From: a virus
Reading direction: 5' to 3' (one strand)
Virus record (IMG/VR): IMGVR_UViG_3300037963_005570
Coordinates: 1 to 33,309 of that record
Length of the DNA: 33,309 nucleotides
The position numbers and the translations under genes were made by a program. Below are positions 1-6,491 of this stretch, piece after piece (position 1 is the first letter of the stretch; each line of letters begins with the position of its first letter). Below the pieces are notes generated by a model. The model was not told where the DNA came from and did no database searches. It worked only from the letters and a program-made list of their open reading frames with translations.

Positions 1-12
1 AAGCACATGACC
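1..12. repeat. 12-bp terminal direct repeat (left copy)
   Basis: The first 12 bases, AAGCACATGACC, are identical to the last 12 bases (33298-33309). A 12-bp match exactly at both ends is very unlikely by chance. It indicates a circular molecule with a short assembly overlap, or a genuine short terminal redundancy or cohesive-end sequence. The sequence alone cannot separate these. Confidence 0.85.
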
Positions 13-24
13 CTCGTTTAGTGG

Positions 25-131
25 GGGGGTAGGGGGTACAGGCTCGTGATCGCGCTGTTCATGGGCATTCTCGACGATTGATGAAAGCGTCGACGTGGTG
101 GGCATTCTCGACGACTTGACACCCTACCCCC
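25..131. repeat. Inverted repeat enclosing a 16-bp direct repeat
   Basis: The arm GGGGGTAGGG (25-34) is the reverse complement of CCCTACCCCC (122-131). Between them a perfect 16-bp direct repeat, TGGGCATTCTCGACGA, occurs at 62-77 and 99-114, 37 bp apart. The right arm overlaps the stop codon of the small minus-strand gene at 124-333. The arms contain the GTAGGG word that is clustered at 360-620. A role in replication, packaging or termination is inferred only from position. Confidence 0.7.
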
Positions 132-333
132 AAGCGTCCGGCCGTCCGGCCGCGGTGTTGATGTCCATCCCGTACCCGTCGCACTGGTCTCGCGGTCCAC
201 CTGGTGACGGTGGACGGTAGCGCCCCGAGCATTCCGTGGAGCTGTCCGGTGGTGACCCACAGACCAGACACGCCCCGCGTCCCTGCTCCGCTCGGATGTG
301 ACGGAACGTCGTCCTGATGTTCTTCTTCGCCAT
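124..333 (-). CDS. Small cysteine-containing hypothetical protein (69 aa)
   Basis: This small ORF lies downstream of the VapE gene on the same strand, separated by the repeat-rich segment 334-626. The N-terminus is basic (MAKKNIRTTFRHIR). It is followed by a CLVCG motif near residues 22-26 and further cysteines near 35 and 50, so a small zinc-binding knuckle is possible but incomplete. The ATG at 331-333 has a purine-rich stretch upstream (AAGGACGACAGGAC on the minus strand) that could act as a ribosome-binding site. I do not recognise the family. It is less certain than its neighbours because it is short, proline- and glycine-rich towards the C-terminus, and not translationally coupled to another gene. 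Confidence 0.45.
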   Translation of the reverse strand: MAKKNIRTTFRHIRAEQGRGACLVCGSPPDSSTECSGRYRPPSPGGPRDQCDGYGMDINTAAGRPDAWG

Positions 334-359
334 GTCCTGTCGTCCTTGATTCGTTGTTG

Positions 360-620
360 TGTGTCCCTGCCTGCCCTACCTGTCCCCACCACGTGGCCAG
401 TCGGTAGGGCCGGGTCGTTTTGCCTTGCCCGTGGTGCTTCTCGGTGTCTGTCTGTTCTGGTGGCCCTACTGTCCAGCCGTTTCCTGTCCTCTTCCCTTTT
501 CTTGTTCTCTTCTAAAACTCTTGGAAAAGGTAGGGACAGTGGGGACAGTAGGGAAAAGGGCCATGACCAGCCGATCCCAGCCGGCCCTACCACGGGCCAC
601 AGGTAGGGACAGGTAGGGCC
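360..620. repeat. GTAGGG iteron-like cluster, candidate replication origin
   Basis: The 293-bp non-coding gap 334-626 holds repeated GTAGGG cores in both orientations: near 372, 403, 473, 530, 548, 586, 603 and 613. Several belong to a longer unit resembling AGGTAGGGACAG (529-539, 601-612; inverted near 370-389). An A+T-richer stretch (about 491-530) sits inside and is flanked by a 7-bp inverted repeat, CCTTTTC (495-501) and GAAAAGG (524-530). Iteron arrays with an A+T-rich element beside replication-initiation genes are typical of phage and plasmid origins, and the VapE/primase genes lie immediately next to it. An origin function is inferred. Confidence 0.6.
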
Positions 621-626
621 ACCCGC

Positions 627-1883
627 TCACCTGAACCACCGCCACTCTCGCTTCCCGTTGATGCGCTTCCGACGACGCTCGAAGCCCAGACGCTGGAGAA
701 TGCCTCCGATTCTCATCTCGTGGTGCTTCCCCTGTTTGTCCGCGTCCATGGACAGTGGCCCGTCGAGAATGTCACCGACTCGGATTCCGCCTCCTGGCTG
801 AGTCAGCAGCCAGTCCGTGATCAAGCCTTCCCACGGGTCTTCGTGCCGGTAGCGTTCCTGAGCGTCCCGAAGCTGGGTGTCTTCTTCCGGACTCAGCCAC
901 CAGCGCTCGCCAGCCTTCCAAGCCGCGGCCGCTTCAGCCCAAAGCATTGACCGGTCCCGTTCGATCGCTTCCAATTCGATCGTACCGACTGTCACCGGCC
1001 AAAACCGGCGAGCTCCAGTGGGGTCCGCCAGGAACGACGCTTCATTCGTTGTCCCCACGAAGATGACTTGGCGGTGTGACTCGACGGTGTTCCGGGCGTA
1101 CGGCGGACGGTATCGGTCTGTCTCAGCTGACAGGAAGGCCTTCACAGTCTCAGCGTCCCGCGGTCGCGTGGCGGCCAGCTCGGCCAGCTCGTATAGCCAG
1201 ACGCGGATTGACTGAAACGCGTCCTTGTTCCGGATGTCCAGCGCCGTGTCGCTGAACCAGTCCGCTCCAGCCAGCGTCCGGAACGAAGTCGACTTCCGCG
1301 CTCCCTGTGGTCCCTGGAGGATTAGAACCGTGTCTACTTTGACTGGCTTGAGACCGCGTCCCATCGCTCGAGCGACACACGCCACGAAGAATCGCCGGGA
1401 CATCGCCCGGTGGAGCTCGGTGTCTTCCGCTCCGAGGTAGTCCACCAGGTAGCGGTCGATCCGCTCCACTCCGTCCCACCGGATCCGGTTCAGGTATCTC
1501 GCCACCGGATGGTATGTCCGCTGCCTGGCGATCGCCGAGACCACTTCCTGGACGGTCTGAAAAGCGAACTCGACGCGGTACGCTTGAGCGATCGCGAGCC
1601 GTATCCACGTGATGTGGTCGTCTCGGAGTCGTTCCCCCTGCCATTCCACGGTCTCAGCCAGTCCATTCAGTCGGACTTTCCGACAGAAGAACGGGTCATG
1701 TCGGACTATCCTGTCCAGATTCAAAACCGACTTGATCGGGTCTGTCGGATTCCCTCTCCGGTCGTGCTTCATGTCCAGTCGGGACAGCACCTTCCGAATC
1801 TCTTCCGCTCGCTTGTCCGCGTCCTTGGTGTCCGCCACTTCGACGTCCGCGGGTTGCGCTTGGATCGTCCCGTCCGAGTTCAT
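627..1883 (-). CDS. VapE/D5-like replicative helicase ATPase (PF05272-type)
   Basis: The 418-aa protein has the layout of the virulence-associated E family, P-loop ATPases that act with a separate primase in phage and mobile-element replication. The N-terminal 120 residues resemble the D5-type preceding domain. A family-typical segment (HPVARYLNRIRWDG, about 125-138) leads into Walker A GPQGARKST (191-199) and an acidic YELAEL motif (231-236) in the Walker B position. A sensor/arginine-finger region reads VGTTNEASFL...TGARRFWPV (276-297). The start is the ATG at 1881-1883, which overlaps the primase stop as ATGA, so the two are translationally coupled. Helicase or ATPase activity during replication initiation is expected from the family; DNA unwinding is inferred. 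It is probably expressed from the promoter near 5313-5341. Confidence 0.9.
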   Translation of the reverse strand: MNSDGTIQAQPADVEVADTKDADKRAEEIRKVLSRLDMKHDRRGNPTDPIKSVLNLDRIVRHDPFFCRKVRLNGLAETVEWQGERLRDDHITWIRLAIAQAYRVEFAFQTVQEVVSAIARQRTYHPVARYLNRIRWDGVERIDRYLVDYLGAEDTELHRAMSRRFFVACVARAMGRGLKPVKVDTVLILQGPQGARKSTSFRTLAGADWFSDTALDIRNKDAFQSIRVWLYELAELAATRPRDAETVKAFLSAETDRYRPPYARNTVESHRQVIFVGTTNEASFLADPTGARRFWPVTVGTIELEAIERDRSMLWAEAAAAWKAGERWWLSPEEDTQLRDAQERYRHEDPWEGLITDWLLTQPGGGIRVGDILDGPLSMDADKQGKHHEMRIGGILQRLGFERRRKRINGKREWRWFR

Positions 1884-2854
1884 GCCATCTCCCTGTCCAC
1901 CGGGTACTCCGGGTCGTTGCGTCCGGTGGCATACCCACCGGACAGTGTTCTTCTCGTCTCTTTGACTGTGAGTCCAGCGGCCACCGCGGCCGCGTGGAGC
2001 TCCGCCAGCGCCGATCTCGCGTCCACCGCTCCAGCTGCCTCGAGCTGGGCCACCAGTCGAGCGGCGCCGTAGAGCGAGTTGTTCCGGCCGCCTTGACCAG
2101 CTCGGGACAGCTTGTTGGCCCGGTACGTCACCAGACCATGGCCGAACGCCCGACGCCGTCTCTCCTGTCTCTCGTTGCTGTCGTCCCGACGCCCCGCGGC
2201 CGCATACGGGGGGACCATGTCGAAGTCGTCCAGCTCCGAGTCCGGCTCCGGATACTCAGTCACCAGCCACGCCCATGACAGCCAGCGGCGCTCCCGAGCT
2301 GGCCTCCGAGCGTCGCCGTCTTCGTACGGACCATAGACCCAGCGGACAGCTCCGGACAGCGCTCCAGGTGGCACGTACGGCCCGAAGTAGAGCCGGGACG
2401 GATCCTTCGCTGCAGCGTCCACCGTGACTCCCTGAGCGGCCGCCCAACGGGCAGCGGCGGACCAGACAGCTTCCCACTCGCCAGCGGGACAGAACGACCC
2501 AGCGGCGAACGGGAACACCAGTCGCGCTTTCGGATGTCCGGCGCTGTGTGACCAGCTCGTGTGTCCGATCCGAACGAAGTCGTCCCCGAGCGCTTCGAGC
2601 GCTTCGAGCGATTCGCCCGCGTCGCAGTCGAGGACCAGCATGGAAACCGCTTCCACGTTCTTCTTCGCCCGACGCGCCCCGTCCGGCATGATCACCGGGG
2701 ACCATGCCGGGGCGTCGACTTTCGGACCAGTCCACTCTCGGTGGATAGCCAGCGCCCGAACCAGCGTCCCCGTGTCCCATGTCCGGAGCTTCGGCCGGTT
2801 GTCCCGAGCTCCGCGGAACAGTGCCACCGGCCACCGGTCGTTGTCCTCAGACAT
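1880..2854 (-). CDS. Primase/primase-polymerase of the archaeo-eukaryotic (AEP) type
   Basis: The 324-aa protein shows the three AEP active-site signatures in order: a DxD pair in VLDCDAG (74-80), a histidine-bearing strand in SHSAGHPKARLVFPF (102-116), and a basic motif, KDPSRLYFGP (150-159). The C-terminal part has GGRNNSLYGAARLV (255-268) and GLTVKETRRTLSGG (294-307), which resemble the PriCT-type helical domains that follow many phage AEP domains. It would make primers and perhaps extend them; no separate DNA polymerase is visible in the window. It shares TGATG with the upstream methyltransferase gene and ATGA with the downstream VapE gene, which supports joint synthesis of a primase-helicase pair. 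The residues between the two domains are variable and I cannot assign them. Confidence 0.85.
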   Translation of the reverse strand: MSEDNDRWPVALFRGARDNRPKLRTWDTGTLVRALAIHREWTGPKVDAPAWSPVIMPDGARRAKKNVEAVSMLVLDCDAGESLEALEALGDDFVRIGHTSWSHSAGHPKARLVFPFAAGSFCPAGEWEAVWSAAARWAAAQGVTVDAAAKDPSRLYFGPYVPPGALSGAVRWVYGPYEDGDARRPARERRWLSWAWLVTEYPEPDSELDDFDMVPPYAAAGRRDDSNERQERRRRAFGHGLVTYRANKLSRAGQGGRNNSLYGAARLVAQLEAAGAVDARSALAELHAAAVAAGLTVKETRRTLSGGYATGRNDPEYPVDREMA

Positions 2855-3756
2855 CAGCCGAACATTCCCACCTGGTCGGACATCGACTCGGACTTCAGAT
2901 TCCGAACCGCTTGCCGGTAGTAGGACGGCTTGAGCTCCACCCCAATGAACCGGCGGCCAGCTCGGAGCGCTCCGACGCCTTCCGAACCGACTCCACCGAA
3001 CGGACTCAGGACCACGTCACCGGCATTGCTCCACAGTCGGACACAGCGCTGGATGAGATCAAGCGACAGTGGGCACATGTGCCGCTCGTCCCGGTCGTCC
3101 CGCGCGGCCTTCACGTTCAGGACGTCCGTATGTCGGACATCCATCCACACTGGAGACGCCCATTGTTGCCACCGCTCCAGCGGGAACGTCTCGCGGGTGT
3201 GACCCACTGGCCGAACGTCGTCCACTTCCCTGTCTTCGTCCGCCCACCGTCGAAAGAGTAAAACGTACTCGGGCATTCCGACTCGGCTGAAGCTCGAGTC
3301 CTTCCGGAGCTGTTTGTAGAGCAGTCCGTGGTTCTTCGTCTTCCGCTGTTCTTCGACGGGATCTTTCCAGACCGTGACCCGGCAATGGTACTGGAATCCG
3401 GCCGCTTCCATCTCCCGAGTCAGGTCACCGGGAAGATCGTGCATTCCGGCCCGTCCATGCGCGCCCTTGTAGCGGATCGTGTCCTTGCAGTGGACCGCAC
3501 ACAAGCGCCCCGGACGAAGCGTCCGGTACAACTCTTTGGCCAGGAAGCGGTAGTGCTGCATGAACTCGGCCTCCGAGTCACAGTTCCCCATGTCCCGCGT
3601 CGAGTCGCTGTACAGGTACACGTTCGCGAACGGTGGAGAAAACACCTGGAAGTCCACGGACTTGTCGGGCAGCTGTCGGACTACCTCCACACAGTCGCCG
3701 TTGTACATGGCCCAGTCGTCTGTAGTGTGTGCGTCGAGCGCTTGAATCTGTGTCAT
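2854..3756 (-). CDS. DNA N-4/N-6 methyltransferase, motif order IV then I
   Basis: The 300-aa protein carries the catalytic motif FSPPFAN (39-45; the (D/N/S)PP(Y/F) tetrapeptide of amino-methyltransferases). At the C-terminus it has the AdoMet-binding motif VVLSPFGGVGSEG (248-260) followed by FIGVELKPSYY (270-280). Motif IV therefore precedes motif I, the permuted order of the beta class. The usual DPF of motif I is SPF here. No specificity domain or cognate endonuclease is recognisable, so it is probably an orphan methyltransferase that protects or marks phage DNA; the recognition site is unknown. It lies 14 bp downstream of the SNF2-like helicase and overlaps the primase gene, inside the replication operon. 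The ATG at 3754-3756 has AAGGGAAG upstream. Confidence 0.88.
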   Translation of the reverse strand: MTQIQALDAHTTDDWAMYNGDCVEVVRQLPDKSVDFQVFSPPFANVYLYSDSTRDMGNCDSEAEFMQHYRFLAKELYRTLRPGRLCAVHCKDTIRYKGAHGRAGMHDLPGDLTREMEAAGFQYHCRVTVWKDPVEEQRKTKNHGLLYKQLRKDSSFSRVGMPEYVLLFRRWADEDREVDDVRPVGHTRETFPLERWQQWASPVWMDVRHTDVLNVKAARDDRDERHMCPLSLDLIQRCVRLWSNAGDVVLSPFGGVGSEGVGALRAGRRFIGVELKPSYYRQAVRNLKSESMSDQVGMFG

Positions 3757-3770
3757 TGTGTCTTCCCTTG

Positions 3771-5192
3771 TCAGTCTGTGTGTGTGTGGATCCAGCTCGG
3801 GAGCCGGCTTGTGTGTGTCGCGCGGTAGCCGATGGCGTCCGCTCGCTTGTGCTGTGACCTCCTGGCCGCTTGGAACATTTGCACTTTCATCGCCTCATGA
3901 TCTTGGCGCTTCCGCTCCAGCGTCGCCCACACGGACTGTTCAGTCGCAGCCAGGACAATGTCCGCCGTCACCGGGAGCGCTTGTCCGAACCGCCAGAACC
4001 GACGAATCGCCTGATAGAGCATTTCGTAGCTGTAGCTGGGACCGTTGAAGATCGTCCGTGCGCAGTGTTGCCAGTTCATTCCGAACCCGGCGATCTTGGG
4101 CTTCGTCACCAGGACTCGGAAGTCCCCACGGGAAAAGCCGAGTAGCCGATCCCGCTTGACCTTCGACGTCATCCGTCCGGCCACTTCGAGCGCTTCCGGA
4201 ATCCGACCCATGACCGCGTCCGCGTCGTAGTTGGTCTCGCACCAGACCACAATCGGACCCGTCACGTCCGCGACGAGCTCCGCGACCAAGTCCGCCCGGG
4301 CTTGACACGTGCGACGCCGTTCCCGGTGGAGACCAGTCGCCGACAACGTGGGAGCTCGGAACAGCTCCGTCCGGGTCTGGTCCACAATGTCCACCCGGAC
4401 TGGCTGAAGTCGCACGTGGAGCGGTGGCAACACGTACCCGTCGTCGGAGTAGTCGCCGATGTCACTGGGACGGCCGACACACCTTGCCCAGCTCGTGACC
4501 CAGTCCCAGAACGGCCGGACAGCGTGGCCCTTCAACCGGTAGCTTCCGGCTTCCTTCTGGTCCGAGATGAACCAGCGCGCGATCATCTGGTGGGACGTCA
4601 TCACACCCAGGAACTGAGCGTGGTTCCCGAGCTCCAGGTAGTCGTTCGGCGCTGGTGTCGCGGTGCATGCAAGCCGGTACGGGGTGTCGGCGAAGGCCTC
4701 CAACAGGTAGCGCTTCATCGCTCCCATGTACGACTTCAGAATCGACGACTCGTCGAGGACCACACCCGCGAACAGCTCCGCGGGGAACTTCCGCGCGCGG
4801 TCGTAGTTCGTGACAAGTAGCGGCTTGTCCGAGTCTCCTGGCTCCTGTACCTGTTCGATGATGTCGCCGAGTCCGATGGACCGAGCTTCGTCGATCGTCT
4901 GAGCTCCAACCGCCAACGGCGCCAGGATGAGGACTCGGCCGCCGGTGTGCTTGTGGACTTGGCGCGCCCATTCCAGCTGTTGTCGAGTCTTCCCGAGTCC
5001 GGTGTCTTCGAAGAGAGCAGCCCGTCCGAGCTTGCACGCCCACGCGACACAGTCCCGCTGCCACGGCCACAGGTGATCGCCTTCAATCACCGCGTCGAAG
5101 CCATCCGGCGCGACAGTCGGTGTCTTCAGACTCAGGAAGTCCAGATATGGACGCACTTCTCCGCCCCCGCTTCCGCGGGTGTCGTTTGTCAT
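3771..5192 (-). CDS. SNF2-like superfamily 2 DNA helicase/translocase
   Basis: The 473-aa protein has superfamily 2 motifs: FEDTGLGKTR (Walker A, 61-70), VVLDESS (motif II, 144-150), ACTATPAPND (motif III, 175-184), and the C-terminal helicase motif around IRRFWRFGQ (motif VI). The DESS form and the RRFWRFGQ motif are typical of small SNF2-like helicases of phages, which often sit beside a DNA methyltransferase, as here. The role is presumably DNA translocation or remodelling during replication or repair; the exact substrate is not deducible. The ATG at 5190-5192 follows a good ribosome-binding site (AAGGAGAAACAC). The gene is first behind the internal promoter and structured leader at 5237-5341, so it probably opens a separate transcription unit. 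Confidence 0.88.
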   Translation of the reverse strand: MTNDTRGSGGGEVRPYLDFLSLKTPTVAPDGFDAVIEGDHLWPWQRDCVAWACKLGRAALFEDTGLGKTRQQLEWARQVHKHTGGRVLILAPLAVGAQTIDEARSIGLGDIIEQVQEPGDSDKPLLVTNYDRARKFPAELFAGVVLDESSILKSYMGAMKRYLLEAFADTPYRLACTATPAPNDYLELGNHAQFLGVMTSHQMIARWFISDQKEAGSYRLKGHAVRPFWDWVTSWARCVGRPSDIGDYSDDGYVLPPLHVRLQPVRVDIVDQTRTELFRAPTLSATGLHRERRRTCQARADLVAELVADVTGPIVVWCETNYDADAVMGRIPEALEVAGRMTSKVKRDRLLGFSRGDFRVLVTKPKIAGFGMNWQHCARTIFNGPSYSYEMLYQAIRRFWRFGQALPVTADIVLAATEQSVWATLERKRQDHEAMKVQMFQAARRSQHKRADAIGYRATHTSRLPSWIHTHTD

Positions 5193-5236
5193 GTGTTTCT
5201 CCTTGTTGATGACTTCGGCCAGCTGTCCTTCCCTGA

Positions 5237-5277
5237 CCCGTCCCCGGAGCTACCGGGAACGGGCGGTCTTTCGACCG
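5237..5277 (-). ncRNA. Two abutting hairpins in the 5' leader of the helicase mRNA
   Basis: In the minus-strand transcript a 5-bp stem, CGGUC, closed by a GAAA tetraloop (5264-5277) is followed at once by an 11-bp stem. The second stem pairs CCCGUUCCCGG with CCGGGGACGGG around the loop UAGCU (5263-5237) and includes one G-U wobble. The wobble would be a C-A mismatch in a plus-strand RNA, so the structure favours the minus-strand transcript. It lies between promoter 5313-5341 and the helicase start at 5192. No U-tract follows, which argues against a simple intrinsic terminator. A regulatory leader, RNA-stabilising element or processing site is inferred. Confidence 0.55.
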
Positions 5278-5312
5278 GGACAAGGACACACACAGACTCG
5301 GAAGTCCGCGAC

Positions 5313-5341
5313 AGTCTACCGCGCGCGTCCCATTGGGTCAA
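5313..5341 (-). promoter_or_regulatory. Sigma70-like promoter for the helicase-primase operon
   Basis: On the minus strand there is TTGACC (5341-5336), a 17-bp spacer and TAGACT (5318-5313). The -35 overlaps the stop codon of the nuclease gene (5338-5340). The predicted transcript starts near 5306 and gives a leader of about 115 nt before the helicase ATG, containing two hairpins. Spacing and position in a 145-bp gap support the call. Confidence 0.7.
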
Positions 5342-5922
5342 CGTCCCAGCGTGACAGACACCATGGCCGACTGGCCGTGGTGAACCCAGAAGCGCCAGCT
5401 GTCCGGGTCGCTTTTGTCCTGTCTCAGGAACGACGCCCCGTCTTCCGTCAGCTTCCGGTCCTCGAGCTCCCATAGCTTCGTCGGTAGCGGTCCCGTCTCG
5501 CCCGGTGGAGCGCTCACGTCCGGCCAGTGGCCGCGGTGGAGCTGTCCCGGAGTCAGGACCAGACCGCGCCACGGACGCGATCCTGGCGCTATCGGGACGT
5601 CCTGATGTCGCCAGTCATGGCCGAACATAGCTCCGCGGATCTGACGGGCCGCTTGTCTCAGATATCGAGCGTTGTCGCCGTTCTTCAGCTCCACAATCAA
5701 GAACAGCGAAGTGTCCAACGAGTTCAGCTCTCGCGGCACAATCAAAGCGACATCGGAGCGTCGCCGAGTGATTGTGTTCCCGGTCTCCAGCGAGCTCGGC
5801 TTGTATGTCGGCTGTCGAATGACGGGACATCCGAGCGCGGTCATCCGGTCACAGAACCAGTCCTCGAAGTCGCCTTCCGTCGCGAACGGCGTCCAGCGCT
5901 TCTCGCTCTTCCCGTACGTCAT
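5338..5922 (-). CDS. Putative PD-(D/E)XK-fold nuclease (194 aa)
   Basis: The start is placed at the ATG at 5920-5922, which overlaps the upstream exonuclease stop as ATGA. A longer in-frame start at 6096 would overlap that gene by 178 bp and is rejected. The N-terminal half has conserved-looking acidic residues (E16, E20). RRSDVALI (54-61) and IVELKNG (76-82) then give D57-X20-E78-L-K80, the classical catalytic spacing of restriction-endonuclease-like nucleases, and a following helix contains Q90 and QIRG. Such small phage proteins can be recombination nucleases or resolvases. Substrate and polarity cannot be read from the sequence. The setting downstream of a DnaQ-like exonuclease and a UvsW-like helicase favours DNA recombination or repair. 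Confidence 0.7.
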   Translation of the reverse strand: MTYGKSEKRWTPFATEGDFEDWFCDRMTALGCPVIRQPTYKPSSLETGNTITRRRSDVALIVPRELNSLDTSLFLIVELKNGDNARYLRQAARQIRGAMFGHDWRHQDVPIAPGSRPWRGLVLTPGQLHRGHWPDVSAPPGETGPLPTKLWELEDRKLTEDGASFLRQDKSDPDSWRFWVHHGQSAMVSVTLGR

Positions 5923-6491
5923 CGTCTCCACCAGCGTCCGAGCCGGACACGAAGTCGAGTCCACCACGTGGCCCGGTGGAGCAACAGAAAGAGCTTCGTG
6001 GTGTCTTCCGCGTCCCGCGCTGCAGTGTGCGCCCCTTCGAGAGACCAGCCCAGCCAGCGACGGACAGCGTCCAGTCCGAATCGCTTCAGACCACACGGCG
6101 CCAGGTGTTCGATCGCCAGAGTCATTGTGTCGACTCCGCGGAACGGGACGTAGCCTTTGATCCCGTGCCGTCGGTTCACTTCGCGAATCATTCCGAGATC
6201 GAAGCTCACATTGTGCCCGACGGGCATGGTCCGGGAGAGCTTGTCTGCTACGGCGACGCCGACGACATCCCAGCTTGGGGCGTCATCCCATGCGCTCGGG
6301 TCCGCGGCGTAGCCGTTGATCTCGAGCGCTTTCGGGTCCGCCAGGACCAAGTCCTCGTCGGTCGGCTTGACTTTCGAGGTCCAGCGATCGACTACCCATC
6401 CGTCCTCGACGGTCACGATGGCGATCTCCAGGATCGTAGAGCGTAGCGGGGCGAGTCCCGTGGTCTCGGTGTCTATGACGGTGAATCTCAT
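5919..6491 (-). CDS. DnaQ-like DEDDh 3'-5' exonuclease
   Basis: The 190-aa protein shows the exonuclease motifs in order: IDTETTG (6-12, the DxE of motif I), GHNVSFDLGM (92-101, motif II), and HTAARDAED (155-163, motif III with the catalytic histidine five residues before the aspartate). It resembles stand-alone DnaQ/polymerase III epsilon-type proofreading or trimming exonucleases. The C-terminus ends in a strongly basic, tryptophan-rich tail (TWWTRLRVRLGRWWRR, 175-190), possibly a DNA- or membrane-contacting segment. It overlaps the helicase gene upstream and the nuclease gene downstream by ATGA, so all three are translationally coupled. No phage DNA polymerase is present for it to proofread, so a role in recombination, end processing or work with host polymerase is inferred. 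Confidence 0.88.
   Translation of the reverse strand: MRFTVIDTETTGLAPLRSTILEIAIVTVEDGWVVDRWTSKVKPTDEDLVLADPKALEINGYAADPSAWDDAPSWDVVGVAVADKLSRTMPVGHNVSFDLGMIREVNRRHGIKGYVPFRGVDTMTLAIEHLAPCGLKRFGLDAVRRWLGWSLEGAHTAARDAEDTTKLFLLLHRATWWTRLRVRLGRWWRR

Noticed and set aside
5923-6096. Upstream extension of the PD-(D/E)XK-like nuclease gene
   Set aside because: It lies wholly inside the exonuclease gene; the ATG at 5920-5922 gives the ATGA overlap used throughout the genome.
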